NCBI RefSeq assembly: GCF_018494055.1
Contig: NZ_JABBFQ010000008.1
Location: forward strand, 1 to 64,000
Reading direction: 5' to 3'
From: Rosenbergiella epipactidis
Lineage (GTDB): Bacteria; Pseudomonadota; Gammaproteobacteria; Enterobacterales; Enterobacteriaceae
Length of the DNA: 64,000 bases
Shown: positions 35,783 to 46,571 of the stretch, piece by piece
How the letters are laid out: each line of letters opens with the position of its first letter
How positions within the stretch are numbered: position 1 is the stretch's first letter
Position numbers and translations under genes: made by a program
Notes under the pieces: model-generated
Database searches by the model: none
The model's input: only the letters and a program-made list of their open reading frames with translations
Told to the model about the DNA's origin: nothing

Positions 35783-37003
35783 TTATTCTTCTGCCTCATC
35801 AAGTTGTGCGGAGACTTCTCGGAACAGTTGCAGCAGGGTGTGAGTCTGGTCATCCTCCAAGGGCTCTTGGGCTAATCGCCGCCGAAACACCTCTTCAGGC
35901 GTTAATTCGCTTAAGGTCTCTTTAACATTGGTGGAGAGGGCGAGGGGGGACTGAAGCCGTTTACGCCGCAGTAAGAGAATTTCCACGGACAGGCCCTCGG
36001 CCATTTTTTCTACCCGTTGTTGCAAATCGCTGAGATATTCCTCGTGGTGGATCTCGATATCCAGCCAGATTTTCTGTCCAGGTGTCGGTGGGGCTAGGGC
36101 TGCTAGCTGAACAGCTAGCTCACTTAAGTTCCCTTTCAAGCTGCGCATCGGTTGAAAACACGGAATATCGATCGCTTGCCACTGTAATGGCTGGTCGGCA
36201 CTCAGGGTGATAAGAGTAATACTCTTCGACGACCCCAGCTCATCAAAGCTTAACGGAATCGGTGAACCGGAATAGCGAATTGGTTTATCGCCGCTAACAT
36301 TTTGTGGGCGATGGATATGCCCCAGCGCGATATAGTCAGCCGGTGGAAAGGCACTTGCAGGAAAAGCTTCTAACGAACCGATATAAATATCGCGGACAGA
36401 ATCACTCTTGGTTACGCCTAGCGCGGTAAGGTGCCCGGTTGCAATAATGGGCAGAGTATCGCCCTGATACTGTTGCTGGACGTGACGCGCTTGCTGAAAA
36501 ATATCCTGATAATAGCCAGTGATAGCCTGTAACAGGTCTTGTTGCTTCTCTCTTGCCGACAGTCCGGCTTGACTCAGCTGAATATCTCGCGGGCGCAAAT
36601 ATGGGATCGCGCAGAGGATTGCGGCAACGTTACCTTGCCTATCTTTTAACGGAAAAATCGGTGAGTCGCCTTGCTCCGTCGGGCCAGTAATAATATGGGT
36701 ATTGAGGCAGGCGACCAGTTCTCTCGATTCATTTAGCGTTGCCACCGAATCATGGTTACCCGCCAGCAGGTAGAGCTGACAGCCCGTTTCTTGTAGCGAC
36801 ACAATGAATTGGTTTAATAGCTCGCGGGCATAACTGGCCGGGGTAGCAGTATCAAAAATATCCCCAGCCACGATGATGGCCTCGACCTCTTGCTCAATGA
36901 CTAACGCCTTCAACCACTGAAAAAAAGCCTGATGCTCCGCCGCACGGCTTCGCGCATAAAAAAACTGGCCTAAGTGCCAATCTGAGGTATGAACTATTTT
37001 CAT
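35783..37003 (-). CDS. sbcD: Exonuclease subunit SbcD
   Basis: Mre11-like metallophosphoesterase of the SbcCD nuclease. The metal-binding motifs are DWHLGQ, GDIFDTA, GNHDS and ALGHIHRPQ. Length 406 against 400 in E. coli. It is the first gene of sbcDC and is transcribed away from phoB, the same arrangement as in E. coli. Confidence 0.96.
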   Translation of the reverse strand: MKIVHTSDWHLGQFFYARSRAAEHQAFFQWLKALVIEQEVEAIIVAGDIFDTATPASYARELLNQFIVSLQETGCQLYLLAGNHDSVATLNESRELVACLNTHIITGPTEQGDSPIFPLKDRQGNVAAILCAIPYLRPRDIQLSQAGLSAREKQQDLLQAITGYYQDIFQQARHVQQQYQGDTLPIIATGHLTALGVTKSDSVRDIYIGSLEAFPASAFPPADYIALGHIHRPQNVSGDKPIRYSGSPIPLSFDELGSSKSITLITLSADQPLQWQAIDIPCFQPMRSLKGNLSELAVQLAALAPPTPGQKIWLDIEIHHEEYLSDLQQRVEKMAEGLSVEILLLRRKRLQSPLALSTNVKETLSELTPEEVFRRRLAQEPLEDDQTHTLLQLFREVSAQLDEAEE

Positions 37004-37126
37004 CAGGCTTCACTTCTAAAGTTATAAAGGCAGGAGTATAGCCTTTACCGATTGGGCACAAAACACCTCGGGGCAAACTTGCAATCGTTAAGGGAAGATG
37101 ATTAGTTACTACCGTTATTCATAAAA

Positions 37127-37144
37127 CTGTAATAAAAGTGACAG
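37127..37144 (+). promoter_or_regulatory. Pho box upstream of phoB
   Basis: CTGTAATAAAAGTGACAG matches the Pho-box pattern CTGTCATAWAWCTGTCAY at most positions, and a further TTCATAAA half-site lies just upstream at 37118-37125. The position, 46 nt before the phoB start, agrees with autogenous PhoB control of phoBR in E. coli. Confidence 0.75.
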
Positions 37145-37189
37145 ATAATGGCGCCTATGCCTATATAAGGGGTTAATTTTGGAGATAAA

Positions 37190-37879
37190 ATGGCCAAGCG
37201 GATCTTAGTAGTAGAAGATGAAGCCCCCATTCGTGAAATGATTTGTTTTGTACTCGAACAGAATGGTTATGACGTAATCGAAGCAGAAGACTATGATCGT
37301 GCTCTCCGACAATTAATTGAGCCTTGGCCAGATTTAATCTTACTGGATTGGATGCTGCCCGGCGGCAGTGGTATTCAGTATATCCGGCATTTAAAGAAAG
37401 AGGCCTTTACCCGCGATATTCCGGTGCTGATGCTGACCGCGAAAGGGGAAGAGGAAGATCGGGTGCGCGGGCTTGACGCCGGGGCCGACGATTACATGCT
37501 TAAGCCTTTTTCACCGAAAGAATTGATCGCGAGGATTAAAGCAATCCTTAGACGTATCTCCCCGATGCCAGAAGATGAACTCATTGATATCCAAGGGCTT
37601 GTGCTCGATCCCAGCTCGCACCGAGTGATGGCGGGGGAGACTCCGGTAGATATGGGGCCGACAGAATACCGCTTACTGCACTTTTTTATGTCACATCCCG
37701 AAAAAGTCTATACTCGTGAACACTTACTGAATCAGGTCTGGGGCACTAACGTTTACGTGGAAGATCGCACCGTGGACGTCCATATTCGACGCTTACGTAA
37801 AGCATTAGAACCCTCAGGTTATGAAAAAATGATTCAGACCGTTCGTGGCGCAGGTTACCGTTTCTCAGTACGCTATTAG
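37190..37879 (+). CDS. phoB: Phosphate regulon response regulator PhoB
   Basis: OmpR-type regulator that activates Pho regulon genes when phosphorylated by PhoR. The phosphoacceptor is Asp53 in [11 protein letters not shown], and the conserved Lys is in [12 protein letters not shown]. The winged-helix domain starts near residue 130 and includes [20 protein letters not shown] and [14 protein letters not shown]. Length 229 equals E. coli. A Pho box precedes it and phoR follows by 11 nt. Confidence 0.98.
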   Translation: MAKRILVVEDEAPIREMICFVLEQNGYDVIEAEDYDRALRQLIEPWPDLILLDWMLPGGSGIQYIRHLKKEAFTRDIPVLMLTAKGEEEDRVRGLDAGADDYMLKPFSPKELIARIKAILRRISPMPEDELIDIQGLVLDPSSHRVMAGETPVDMGPTEYRLLHFFMSHPEKVYTREHLLNQVWGTNVYVEDRTVDVHIRRLRKALEPSGYEKMIQTVRGAGYRFSVRY

Positions 37880-37890
37880 GGAGCGATACG

Positions 37891-39207
37891 GTGCTGGATA
37901 AATTATCGCTTAAAACACTTCTGCTTGAGTTGTGTGTTGTCCTTATTGTAGCCTCGGTCATCGGATTTTTTTTTCATCAATCGGCTATCGCTATCATTCT
38001 TGGACTCTTGCTGCTGATAGGCTGGCACTTCAAACAGCTCTTGCGTCTCTCTCATTGGCTATGGATCGATCGGAGCATGACCCCGCCTTCAGGACGGGGC
38101 AGTTGGGAGCCACTCTTCTACGGTTTACTGCTGATGCAACAGCGCAACAAGCGTCGGCGCAGTGAATTACGCTCATTAATTCAACGGTTTCGCAGTGGGG
38201 CAGAATCACTGCCAGATGCCTTAGTGATGGTCACGGAAGAGGGCAATATCTTCTGGTGTAACGGCTTAGCGCAAGATTTGCTTGGGTTGCGTTGGCCGGA
38301 GGATAATGGTCAAAATATACAAAATCTTCTGCGTTACCCCGAGTTCTCGCGTTATCTGCAGCAACGACAATTTACTCAGCCCTTGGTGCAAGGACTGAAC
38401 AATAGGCAGCAGATGGAATTTCGAGTGATGCCTTACAGCGATCAACAATGGTTGATCGTCGGTAGGGATGTCAGTCAACTCCATCAGCTCGAAAATATGC
38501 GTCGTAATTTTTTTGCCAATGTGAGCCATGAGCTGCGCACACCACTTACCGTTCTGCAAGGCTATCTCGAGATGCTGGAAGAGGGGGAGATGCCGCCCGC
38601 GAGCCAGCAAAAGGCGCTCGCATCGATGCAATCTCAAACGCAGCGTATGGCAGAACTGGTCAAACAACTTCTCACGCTTTCTAAAATCGAAGCAACCCCA
38701 GCCTATGAGATGCGACAGCATATCGACGTTCCGCGACTTCTGGAGCAAATTTACCTTGATGCGACCACATTAAGCGATGGCCGACATCAGGTAGTTTGCG
38801 ATATTGATCAACGCTTAACGGTGCGGGGAAATGAGGAGCAATTACGCAGCGCGCTGTCGAACCTAGTGTTTAATGCGGTCAATCACACGCCGAATGGCAC
38901 GACAATTACCCTTAGCTGGCAGAGAATCGCCAGTGGCGCAGAATTTAAGGTGATCGATAATGGACCGGGGATAGCGCCTGAGCACTTATCCAGACTGACG
39001 GAGCGCTTCTACCGGGTGGATGGTGCACGCTCACGCCATTCTGGCGGTAGCGGCTTAGGGTTAGCGATTGTTAAACATGCACTCAGTCATCATGGCAGCA
39101 AATTGCGCATTGAAAGCCAGCCTTATCTCCAAACTGTTTTTAGTTTTCAATTGGCCAAATCCTTTATCGTTTCTGAAGGTTCGTCATCAGCTGTGCTGAA
39201 GGAATAA
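37891..39207 (+). CDS. phoR: Phosphate regulon sensor histidine kinase PhoR
   Basis: Inner membrane kinase and phosphatase of PhoB. Two N-terminal membrane segments span about residues 10-45, followed by a charged linker ([17 protein letters not shown]), a PAS domain near 95-190, the phosphorylated His213 in [11 protein letters not shown], and the ATPase domain with [22 protein letters not shown] and [12 protein letters not shown]. The start is a GTG at 37891 with GGAGCG upstream. 438 residues against 431 in E. coli. Confidence 0.97.
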   Translation: MLDKLSLKTLLLELCVVLIVASVIGFFFHQSAIAIILGLLLLIGWHFKQLLRLSHWLWIDRSMTPPSGRGSWEPLFYGLLLMQQRNKRRRSELRSLIQRFRSGAESLPDALVMVTEEGNIFWCNGLAQDLLGLRWPEDNGQNIQNLLRYPEFSRYLQQRQFTQPLVQGLNNRQQMEFRVMPYSDQQWLIVGRDVSQLHQLENMRRNFFANVSHELRTPLTVLQGYLEMLEEGEMPPASQQKALASMQSQTQRMAELVKQLLTLSKIEATPAYEMRQHIDVPRLLEQIYLDATTLSDGRHQVVCDIDQRLTVRGNEEQLRSALSNLVFNAVNHTPNGTTITLSWQRIASGAEFKVIDNGPGIAPEHLSRLTERFYRVDGARSRHSGGSGLGLAIVKHALSHHGSKLRIESQPYLQTVFSFQLAKSFIVSEGSSSAVLKE

Positions 39208-39553
39208 AATCAAGGGGACTGCGGTCCCCATCGATAAGCAGAAAAGGGGGACAGGTTAGGTTCGTTTTTAGGCTATTGCGTTAGGCTGGACAAAAAACAC
39301 TCATATCATTTTCTAAATGTTTCACTCTATACTTAGCATAATTACTGCTTTAATCCTCTTTTTTAGAATATCCTCCTGCATTGCGCTTGCTCTGTTGCCT
39401 TTGTTTGTTATAAAAGATTTACTTATGACCTTGACGGAGCTTGTGGCACAACGCCATCTCACTTTTTAATCCCTCTGGCCCAGGCTTTTAGAAGGGGAAG
39501 TGATCGTCAATAAACTATAACTTTTATAAACGACAGGGCGACATAGAGTATTT
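39208..39553. other. 346-bp gap between phoR and brnQ
   Basis: A weak hairpin GGGGAC/GTCCCC (39214-39229) without a T tract follows phoR. The rest is A+T rich with several possible -10 elements (for example TATACT at 39330-39335) ahead of brnQ. A 14-codon ORF at 39425-39469 has no ribosome site or leucine run and is not called. No RNA gene is recognised. Confidence 0.5.
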
Positions 39554-40876
39554 ATGATGAAACGTTTAACAACTAGGGACATTTTTGCGCTGGGGTTTAT
39601 GACTTTTGCGCTGTTTGTCGGTGCCGGTAACATTATTTTCCCACCGATGGTCGGTATTCAATCCGGCGAACATGTTTGGGTTTCCGCTATTGGCTTCTTA
39701 ATTACTGCGGTAGGCTTACCCGTTGCAACGGTCATCGCGCTGGCGCGCGTCGGCGGGGGTGTGGATAGCCTGAGCACGCCAGTCGGTAAAGCGGCAGGTA
39801 TCGTGTTAGCGATGGTCTGCTATTTGGCTGTTGGCCCGCTCTTCGCTACGCCGCGTACGGCAACGGTCTCTTTTGAAGTTGGAATTGGCCCTCTTGTGGG
39901 TGAAAACTCCTTAGCGCTGGCCATCTATAGCGCAATCTACTTCTTATTAGTCATCGTGATCTCGCTGTTTCCTGGAAAACTTCTGGATACCGTTGGTCAC
40001 TTCCTTGCACCGGTTAAAATTGTCGCGCTCGCGATTCTGGGTATTGCCGCGTTGATGTGGCCTGCAGGCAATAATCTGCCGGCGACAGAAGTTTATCAGC
40101 ACGCAGCATTTTCCAATGGCTTCGTGAATGGTTACCTGACCATGGATACGTTAGGGGCGTTGGTATTCGGTATTGTCATTGTCAATGCTGCGCGTTCGCG
40201 GGGTATCGAGAATCCAACATTACTGACTCGCTATACTATACTCGCCGGATTAATTGCTGGGGTGGGTCTGACGCTGGTTTACCTGTCTCTGTTCAAACTC
40301 GGTTCCGACAGCGGCAGTTTAATTAGCCAATCCGCTAACGGTGCAGCGATTCTCCATGCGTATGTGCAACATACCTTTGGTGCGGGTGGCAGCCTATTCT
40401 TAGGTATACTTATTTTTATCGCCTGTATGGTAACGGCGATTGGCCTGACCTGTGCCTGTGCGGAGTTCTTTGCTCAATATATCCCACTCTCTTATAAGAC
40501 GTTGGTGGTGATCCTTGGCGTGTTTGCGATGATTATCTCAAATCTCGGCTTAACGCACCTGATCGCGATTTCTGTGCCAGTGCTGACTGCGATTTACCCA
40601 CCTTGTATCGTATTGGTACTGTTAAGCTTTACCCTAAATTGGTGGCAAGAAGCGGGGCGTATCATCAAACCTGCGATGGCGGTTAGCTTGGTATTCGGCA
40701 TTATCGATGGATTAAAGGCCAGTGATTTCAGTTCAGTCGTTCCAGCAAGCTTGCAACATTTGCCTCTCTCTGAACAAAATTTATCGTGGTTACCCCCAGT
40801 GTTAGTCGTTATTATTGTGGCGGCTATCATTGATAGAATGAAGGGCAAGACTGTTAGCGTGAAAACCACGCAGTAA
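39554..40876 (+). CDS. brnQ: Branched-chain amino acid transporter BrnQ
   Basis: Sodium-coupled (LIVCS family) carrier of leucine, isoleucine and valine in the inner membrane. About 12 membrane segments are visible in 440 residues. The N-terminus [20 protein letters not shown] is nearly identical to E. coli BrnQ, and [16 protein letters not shown] follows. It is downstream of phoR and upstream of proY, as in E. coli. Confidence 0.96.
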   Translation: MMKRLTTRDIFALGFMTFALFVGAGNIIFPPMVGIQSGEHVWVSAIGFLITAVGLPVATVIALARVGGGVDSLSTPVGKAAGIVLAMVCYLAVGPLFATPRTATVSFEVGIGPLVGENSLALAIYSAIYFLLVIVISLFPGKLLDTVGHFLAPVKIVALAILGIAALMWPAGNNLPATEVYQHAAFSNGFVNGYLTMDTLGALVFGIVIVNAARSRGIENPTLLTRYTILAGLIAGVGLTLVYLSLFKLGSDSGSLISQSANGAAILHAYVQHTFGAGGSLFLGILIFIACMVTAIGLTCACAEFFAQYIPLSYKTLVVILGVFAMIISNLGLTHLIAISVPVLTAIYPPCIVLVLLSFTLNWWQEAGRIIKPAMAVSLVFGIIDGLKASDFSSVVPASLQHLPLSEQNLSWLPPVLVVIIVAAIIDRMKGKTVSVKTTQ

Positions 40877-40894
40877 ACCAGTATTGACGTGAAC

Positions 40895-40922
40895 AACCAC
40901 GGGCTAAGGCTCGTGGTTTTTA
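40895..40922 (+). terminator. Intrinsic terminator of brnQ
   Basis: Stem AACCACGGGC (40895-40904) and GCTCGTGGTT (40909-40918) with one G-T pair, followed by TTTTATTTG. Confidence 0.8.
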
Positions 40923-40938
40923 TTTGTGGGATCGGAAA

Positions 40939-42294
40939 ATGAAGCAACAAAAAAATACCCTAAAGCGGGGATTGAGTATCCGGCATATCCGTTTTATGGC
41001 ATTAGGTTCGGCGATTGGAACGGGCTTATTTTACGGATCGGCAGATGCGATTCGTATGGCTGGGCCAAGTGTGCTGTTAGCCTATATTATCGGCGGGTTA
41101 GTGGCTTACATTATTATGCGCGCCCTCGGCGAAATGTCGGTTAATAACCCTTCAGCCAGTTCGTTTTCACGTTATGCCAATGATTACTTGGGGCCTTGGG
41201 CAGGGTATTTGACTGGCTGGACCTACTGTTTTGAAATATTGATCGTCGGTATCGCCGATGTGACAGCGTTCGGTGTCTACATGGGGGTCTGGTTCCCAGA
41301 AGTCCCGCATTGGATTTGGGTACTGAGTGTCGTATTCATTATTGGCGCAATTAATATGATGAGCGTCAAAACCTTCGGCGAAGTCGAGTTCTGGTTCTCA
41401 TTCTTTAAAATTGCCACCATTACGCTAATGATTATCGCTGGCTTCGGCATGATTATTTGGGGTATTGGCAATGGTGGGCAGCCCACCGGTATCTCTAACT
41501 TATGGACACATGGCGGATTCTTTGCCCATGGGTTAGTCGGTATGTTGCTTTCATTGCAAATGGTCATGTTCGCGTATGGCGGCATCGAGATTATTGGGAT
41601 CACCGCTGGAGAAGCCGAAAATCCAGAAAAATCGATTCCGAAAGCGATCAACTCCGTCCCTTGGCGTATTCTTGTGTTCTATGTCGCGACGCTGTTCGTG
41701 ATTATGGCAATCTATCCTTGGAACCAGGTTGGTACCCAAGGCAGCCCGTTTGTACTCACCTTTCAGCATTTAGGGATTGCCGCCGCCGCCTCTATCCTGA
41801 ACTTTGTAGTCATTACCGCCTCACTCTCTGCGATCAATAGCGATATTTTTGGGGTGGGTCGTATGCTGCACGGATTGGCTGAGCAGGGGCAAGCGCCCGC
41901 CATTTTCCGTAAGGTTTCCTCACGCGGCGCACCGGCTGTGACGGTGATCGTTATGATGGTGGCACTGTTGGTTGCGGTACTGCTTAACTATCTGATGCCG
42001 GAAAAAGTCTTCTTAGTAATCGCTTCACTAGCGACCTTTGCGACGGTATGGGTATGGATTATGATCCTGCTCTCGCAAATTGCTTCACGGATCAAAATGG
42101 GTAAGGAGGCGGCAAAATCACTGAAATTTGCGCTGCCTGGCGGTGTCGTATTGTCGAGTATCGCGGTGATCTTCCTAGTCTTTATCATTGCCTTGATTGG
42201 CTATTTCCCTGAGACACGCCTGTCATTGTACGCTGGCGCAGTCTGGGTGGTATTGCTGATGTTAGGCTATCCGTTGACCCGTCGTAAGCGATAG
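40939..42294 (+). CDS. proY: Proline-specific permease ProY
   Basis: APC-family amino acid permease with 12 membrane segments in 451 residues. [20 protein letters not shown] is the consensus first-helix motif, and [20 protein letters not shown] the conserved block after helix 5. It matches E. coli ProY throughout, a cryptic proline transporter there. I use the ATG at 40939, which fits the E. coli N-terminus ([15 protein letters not shown]); a TTG 15 nt earlier is rejected. In E. coli malZ and many other genes follow; here kbp does. Confidence 0.94.
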   Translation: MKQQKNTLKRGLSIRHIRFMALGSAIGTGLFYGSADAIRMAGPSVLLAYIIGGLVAYIIMRALGEMSVNNPSASSFSRYANDYLGPWAGYLTGWTYCFEILIVGIADVTAFGVYMGVWFPEVPHWIWVLSVVFIIGAINMMSVKTFGEVEFWFSFFKIATITLMIIAGFGMIIWGIGNGGQPTGISNLWTHGGFFAHGLVGMLLSLQMVMFAYGGIEIIGITAGEAENPEKSIPKAINSVPWRILVFYVATLFVIMAIYPWNQVGTQGSPFVLTFQHLGIAAAASILNFVVITASLSAINSDIFGVGRMLHGLAEQGQAPAIFRKVSSRGAPAVTVIVMMVALLVAVLLNYLMPEKVFLVIASLATFATVWVWIMILLSQIASRIKMGKEAAKSLKFALPGGVVLSSIAVIFLVFIIALIGYFPETRLSLYAGAVWVVLLMLGYPLTRRKR

Positions 42295-42307
42295 ACGGTG
42301 AAAGTGT

Positions 42308-42339
42308 CGCTGCCGATGACTCGGCAGCGATTTTTTTTT
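42308..42339. terminator. Terminator between converging proY and kbp
   Basis: Perfect 9-bp stem CGCTGCCGA (42308-42316) and TCGGCAGCG (42321-42329), then nine T (42331-42339) on the plus strand. The stop codon of kbp begins in this tract. Confidence 0.88.
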
Positions 42340-42775
42340 AGGCAGGAATACGCAGAGATTGACCCGGGTAGATCTTATCTGGATGCGATAGCATCGGCTT
42401 ATTCGCTTCAAAAATTTTATTGTATTGGTTAGCGTCACCATAGACTTGCTTAGCAATTCCACTGAGCGTGTCGCCTGACTTAACGGTGTAGAACTTGCTC
42501 TCGGACGCGGTATCCGTCGTTTTCACGTTATCTTCGACATTACTAATGCCGGCAACGTTACCGATAGCCACCAAGATTTTCTCTTTCAGTTCTTGGCTAA
42601 TCCCATCACCGCTGACAGTGGCTTTATCACCCTCTACATTAACTTGTACTTTATCAGCCCCCGGAATCCCCAGTTTTTTTAGGTGATCCTGAATTTTAGT
42701 TGCCGCATCGTCATGTGAGGTGACTGAATCCCAAATTTTTTCACCTGCTTCTTTAACAAAATCAAATAAGCCCAT
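42338..42775 (-). CDS. kbp: Potassium-binding protein Kbp (BON and LysM domains)
   Basis: A 145-residue cytoplasmic protein (also YgaU/LysM). The BON domain spans residues of about 23-88 and the LysM domain about 93-143 ([31 protein letters not shown]). E. coli Kbp senses cytoplasmic potassium and is sigma-S regulated. Sequence and length follow it closely. Its location between proY and nrdR is not that of E. coli. Confidence 0.95.
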   Translation of the reverse strand: MGLFDFVKEAGEKIWDSVTSHDDAATKIQDHLKKLGIPGADKVQVNVEGDKATVSGDGISQELKEKILVAIGNVAGISNVEDNVKTTDTASESKFYTVKSGDTLSGIAKQVYGDANQYNKIFEANKPMLSHPDKIYPGQSLRIPA

Positions 42776-42950
42776 TACAAACTCCTGTTTTAGGTCGTGA
42801 AAATAGTCAGTATTTCATCGTAAAGCATAGACTATTTCTTTCACAATGAGAGATATCTGGCTGTAGTGAATAAATTTAATGCTAGGCGTTTCTGTCAACA
42901 GGGGTTCGCGCTACACTAGTTGACCCTACTGCCTCAGTTTAGGAGACACC

Positions 42951-43403
42951 ATGTATTGCCCTTTTTGTAACGCTGTCGATACCAAAGTCATTGATTCTCG
43001 TTTAGTCAGTGAAGGGTCGTCAGTGCGTCGCCGTAGGCAGTGTTTACTCTGTAGTGAACGGTTTACCACTTTCGAAATCGCCGAATTGGTGATGCCACGT
43101 GTCATCAAAAGCGATGAGGTCAGAGAGCCTTTTGATGAAGAAAAAATGATGCGTGGGTTGATGAAGGCTTTAGAAAAGCGTCCAGTCAGTGCCGATGCTC
43201 TGGACAACGCCGTGCACAGAATTAAAGCACGATTACGCGCGACCGGAGAACGCGAGCTGCCAAGCAAGGTGGTAGGGAATTACGTGATGGATGAATTGAA
43301 ATTATTGGATAAAGTCGCCTACATCCGCTTTGCCTCAGTATATCGTAGTTTTGAGGATGTTCGTGAGTTCGGTGAGGAAATCGCCAAGCTGGGGAGCGAG
43401 TAA
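42951..43403 (+). CDS. nrdR: Transcriptional repressor NrdR
   Basis: ATP/dATP-sensing repressor of ribonucleotide reductase operons. The N-terminal zinc ribbon is [17 protein letters not shown] with [12 protein letters not shown], and the ATP-cone begins near residue 49 ([19 protein letters not shown]). Length 150 against 149 in E. coli. Its stop overlaps the ribD start (TAATG), giving the usual nrdR-ribD coupling. Confidence 0.97.
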   Translation: MYCPFCNAVDTKVIDSRLVSEGSSVRRRRQCLLCSERFTTFEIAELVMPRVIKSDEVREPFDEEKMMRGLMKALEKRPVSADALDNAVHRIKARLRATGERELPSKVVGNYVMDELKLLDKVAYIRFASVYRSFEDVREFGEEIAKLGSE

Positions 43404-44521
43404 TGTCAGATCACGTGTTTATGCAACAGGCCTTAGACCTCGCTAAAAGGGGACGTTTTACTACCAGCCCTAATCCGAATGTCGGCTGTGTGATCGTTCA
43501 GGACGGCGAAGTGGTCGGTCAAGGCTGGCATAAAAAAGCAGGCGAAGGGCATGCTGAAGTGAATGCGCTGCGTGAGGCCGGTGATAAAGCACGAGGCGCG
43601 ACAGCCTATGTCACGCTCGAGCCTTGTAGCCATCATGGTCGGACACCGCCTTGTTGTGACGCGCTTATTGCAGCAGGGATCTCACGGGTTATCGTGGCAA
43701 TGCAAGACCCTAACCCACAGGTTGCGGGCAGAGGCTTGCACCGATTACGCCAAGCCGGGATCGACGTCGAGTTCGGCCTATTGGCGGCAGAGGCTGAAGC
43801 CATAAATCGAGGCTTCCTAAAACGGATGCGAACAGGCTTCCCTTGGGTACAACTAAAAATGGCCGCATCGTTGGATGGACGCACAGCCATGGCGAATGGG
43901 GAGAGTAAGTGGATCACCTCTTCTGCAGCACGACAAGACGTACAGGCTTTTCGCGCCGAAGCTTCAGCTATTCTCACCACCAGTAAAACTGTGCTCGCCG
44001 ATAATCCCAGCATGAATGTACGCTGGTCGGAGTTAAGCCCTGCAGCCCAAGCGTCTATTGGGGGAGAGGAGCTGTTACGTCAACCGATTCGTGTGGTGCT
44101 GGATCGTCACCGTCAAGTGAACGATGAACAGACTCTGTTCACGGTGACGGAGGCACAGACATGGCGAGTCGTGACTCAGCCGGGGGAAGGCTCCTCGTGC
44201 TGGGCTAAAACCTTAGTCGTTCCGGAGCACCAAGAAAATATCGATTTGGTCGCATTAATGATGGTGTTGGGCAAACAAGAGATTAATTCTGTGTGGGTTG
44301 AAGCGGGGGCCAGCTTAGCAGGACAGTTATTGCAAGCAGGTGTCGTCGACGAATTAATTCTGTATATGGCCCCGACCTTAATGGGGACCGATGCTCGGGG
44401 GCTTTGTGTGCTACCGGGCCTTGAGCACCTTGCACAAGCCTTACGATTTGAGATACAAGATATTCAACAAGTTGGCCCCGATATTCGTATTATCTTACAG
44501 CCAACCTCAGTGTCTGCGTAA
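43403..44521 (+). CDS. ribD: Bifunctional riboflavin deaminase/reductase RibD
   Basis: Performs the second and third steps of riboflavin synthesis: deamination and side-chain reduction of the pyrimidine. The deaminase zinc site is HAEVNAL plus TLEPCSHHGRTPPCCDALI, residues of about 50-90. The reductase domain starts near residue 148 (FPWVQLKMAASLDGRTAMANG) and contains VWVEAGASLAGQLLQAGVVDELI. 372 residues against 367 in E. coli. Confidence 0.97.
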   Translation: MSDHVFMQQALDLAKRGRFTTSPNPNVGCVIVQDGEVVGQGWHKKAGEGHAEVNALREAGDKARGATAYVTLEPCSHHGRTPPCCDALIAAGISRVIVAMQDPNPQVAGRGLHRLRQAGIDVEFGLLAAEAEAINRGFLKRMRTGFPWVQLKMAASLDGRTAMANGESKWITSSAARQDVQAFRAEASAILTTSKTVLADNPSMNVRWSELSPAAQASIGGEELLRQPIRVVLDRHRQVNDEQTLFTVTEAQTWRVVTQPGEGSSCWAKTLVVPEHQENIDLVALMMVLGKQEINSVWVEAGASLAGQLLQAGVVDELILYMAPTLMGTDARGLCVLPGLEHLAQALRFEIQDIQQVGPDIRIILQPTSVSA

Positions 44522-44599
44522 AAGCCTAAGCAGTTCGTTAAACATTATGCTAGAATTCGCGCCCTGTTGGGCGTCTAACTCTTAACCTGAAGGATATTT

Positions 44600-45070
44600 A
44601 TGAAAATTATCGAAGCGCCGGTTGCTACGCCAGAAGCAAATATTGCGATTGTTATCGCTCGTTTCAACAACTTCATTAACGATAGCTTGCTTCAAGGTGC
44701 AGTCGATGCGTTAAAACGCATTGGTCAGGTCAAAGACGAAAACATTACCGTGGTGTGGGTACCAGGCGCTTATGAACTGCCACTCGCCGCACGGACCTTA
44801 ACACAGACTAAAAAATATGACGCTGTCATTGCACTAGGCACCGTAATTCGTGGCGGTACTGCACATTTTGAATTTGTGGCAGGCGAAGCGAGTTCAGGAA
44901 TTGCGAATGTTGCGATGAATAGTGACATCCCAGTATCTTTTGGTGTATTGACGACCGAAAATATCGAGCAGGCTATTGAGCGTGCTGGAACTAAAGCGGG
45001 TAACAAAGGAGCAGAAGCTGCTTTGACCGCACTCGAAATGATTAACGTATTAAAAGCGATTAACGTCTGA
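44600..45070 (+). CDS. ribH: 6,7-dimethyl-8-ribityllumazine synthase
   Basis: Condenses the RibD product with dihydroxybutanone phosphate to form the riboflavin precursor lumazine; assembles as a 60-mer. Called ribE in E. coli. Signature residues are in [40 protein letters not shown] and [24 protein letters not shown]. Length 156 equals E. coli. Part of nrdR-ribD-ribH-nusB. No FMN riboswitch is visible in the 78-nt gap before it. Confidence 0.97.
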   Translation: MKIIEAPVATPEANIAIVIARFNNFINDSLLQGAVDALKRIGQVKDENITVVWVPGAYELPLAARTLTQTKKYDAVIALGTVIRGGTAHFEFVAGEASSGIANVAMNSDIPVSFGVLTTENIEQAIERAGTKAGNKGAEAALTALEMINVLKAINV

Positions 45071-45086
45071 TTCTGAGGGGATTTTT

Positions 45087-45506
45087 GTGAAACCTGCTGC
45101 TCGCCGCCGCGCCCGAGAGTGTGCTCTTCAAGCACTTTACTCTTGGCAATTATCGAATAACGACATTGCTGATGTTGAATATCAGTTCCTTGCTGAAAAC
45201 GACGTCAAAGACGTTGATGTGCTGTACTTTCGGGAGATCCTGACAGGCGTAGCGAACAACAGTGATTATCTTGATAAGCTAATGCAACCCCACCTGAGCC
45301 GTCGCCTTGACGAGCTGGGCGAAGTTGAGAAAGCCGCATTACGTATCTCGCTTTACGAACTCAGTAAGCGTGATGATGTGCCTTACAAAGTTGCGATTAA
45401 CGAAGGGATTGAACTGGCCAAAACATTTGGTGCAGAAGATAGCCATAAGTTCGTCAACGGCGTATTGGACAAGGTTGCTCCACAAATTAGACCTCGCCGT
45501 AAATAA
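45087..45506 (+). CDS. nusB: Transcription antitermination factor NusB
   Basis: Binds boxA RNA with S10 to promote antitermination in rRNA operons. The 139-residue all-helical protein begins [20 protein letters not shown], which is almost identical to E. coli, and ends [19 protein letters not shown]. The start is a GTG at 45087 preceded by GAGGGG. A terminator follows at once. Confidence 0.97.
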   Translation: MKPAARRRARECALQALYSWQLSNNDIADVEYQFLAENDVKDVDVLYFREILTGVANNSDYLDKLMQPHLSRRLDELGEVEKAALRISLYELSKRDDVPYKVAINEGIELAKTFGAEDSHKFVNGVLDKVAPQIRPRRK

Positions 45507-45513
45507 TGCTATG

Positions 45514-45538
45514 AGGCCGGATATTCCGGCCTTTTTTT
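45514..45538 (+). terminator. Intrinsic terminator after nusB
   Basis: Perfect 8-bp stem AGGCCGGA (45514-45521) and TCCGGCCT (45525-45532) with a 3-nt loop and seven T. It separates nusB from thiL, though read-through to thiL is possible since no clear thiL promoter was seen. Confidence 0.88.
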
Positions 45539-45568
45539 ATGGCTCAGCAAGACAAAAAGGTAAGCGTG

Positions 45569-46543
45569 ATGGCTGGCGGAGAATTTGAGATTATTAGTCG
45601 TTACTTTAATCGTAAAACGACTTATAGACGAGATGTAGAAACAGGGATTGGTGATGACTGCGCATTATTAAATCTTGCTCCCAATCAGACATTAGCCATT
45701 AGTGTTGACACATTAGTGGAAGGCACCCATTTTTATCACGATATCGCCCCGGACGACCTTGCCTATAAGGCATTGGCTGTCAACTTGAGTGATCTGGCTG
45801 CAATGGGCGCAGACCCGGCTTGGTTAACGTTAGCGATCAGCCTACCCGCGATTGACCACCCATGGCTACAAGCCTTCAGTGATGCCCTATTCGAACAACT
45901 CGATTATTACCATATGCAATTAATCGGTGGGGATACCACGCGCGGTCCGCTGTCGATGACACTTGGGATCCACGGACTGGTACCTGCCGGGAAAGCGTTG
46001 AAACGAAGCGGCGCACAACATGGGGATTGGATTTTTGTCACGGGAACCCTAGGTGATAGTGCAGCGGGACTTGCTCTGTTACAAGAGAAGTTATCGACGG
46101 CAACCGCTGAACAGCGAAATTATTTATTAAAACGTCACTTGCGCCCAACGCCGCGTATTTTACAAGGCCAAGCGCTGCGCGATTTAGCTTCTTCCGCGAT
46201 TGATGTGTCAGATGGATTACTCTCAGACCTCGGGCATATCCTGCAAGCCAGTGGCGTTGGGGCGAAGATAGATCAGGATCATCTGCCGCTGTCGGCGACT
46301 CTTCAAGAAGTGGTGTCACGGGAAGAGGCGATAGCCTTTGCCTTGAATGGAGGAGAAGACTATGAACTTTGCTTCACAGTGCCTGAAGTCAACCGCGAGG
46401 CCATCATAGTGGCCTTGGCGAATTTAGGCGTTGAAGGGCACTGTATTGGTCAAATTTTACCGGCTTCCGAGGGGATTACCCTCTTTGATAACGGTAAGAA
46501 GCTGCCTTACCAACCGAAGGGGTTTGACCACTTCACCGGATAA
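45569..46543 (+). CDS. thiL: Thiamine-monophosphate kinase
   Basis: Phosphorylates thiamine monophosphate to the active diphosphate. Metal and ATP-binding motifs are [44 protein letters not shown] and [16 protein letters not shown], all intact. The ATG at 45569 gives 324 residues against 325 in E. coli and matches its N-terminus (MAGGEFEII); an earlier ATG at 45539 falls at the end of the terminator T tract and is rejected. In E. coli pgpA follows; here dxs comes next on the other strand. Confidence 0.95.
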   Translation: MAGGEFEIISRYFNRKTTYRRDVETGIGDDCALLNLAPNQTLAISVDTLVEGTHFYHDIAPDDLAYKALAVNLSDLAAMGADPAWLTLAISLPAIDHPWLQAFSDALFEQLDYYHMQLIGGDTTRGPLSMTLGIHGLVPAGKALKRSGAQHGDWIFVTGTLGDSAAGLALLQEKLSTATAEQRNYLLKRHLRPTPRILQGQALRDLASSAIDVSDGLLSDLGHILQASGVGAKIDQDHLPLSATLQEVVSREEAIAFALNGGEDYELCFTVPEVNREAIIVALANLGVEGHCIGQILPASEGITLFDNGKKLPYQPKGFDHFTG

Positions 46544-46545
46544 AT

Positions 46546-46569
46546 AAAAAGCGCCGTCGGGCGCTTTTT
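46546..46569. terminator. Bidirectional terminator between thiL and dxs
   Basis: Stem AAAAAGCGCC (46546-46555) and GGCGCTTTTT (46560-46569). The A and T ends serve both strands, as expected between converging genes. Confidence 0.9.
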
Positions 46570-46571
46570 AT

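Noticed and set aside
39425-39469. 14-codon ORF as a leader peptide of brnQ
   Set aside because: No ribosome site, only three scattered Leu codons and no terminator/antiterminator pair after it.
44522-44599. FMN riboswitch before ribH
   Set aside because: The gap is 78 nt and lacks the conserved RFN core.
46544-46571. pgpA remnant between thiL and dxs
   Set aside because: Only 28 nt separate the genes and these are fully used by the terminator.
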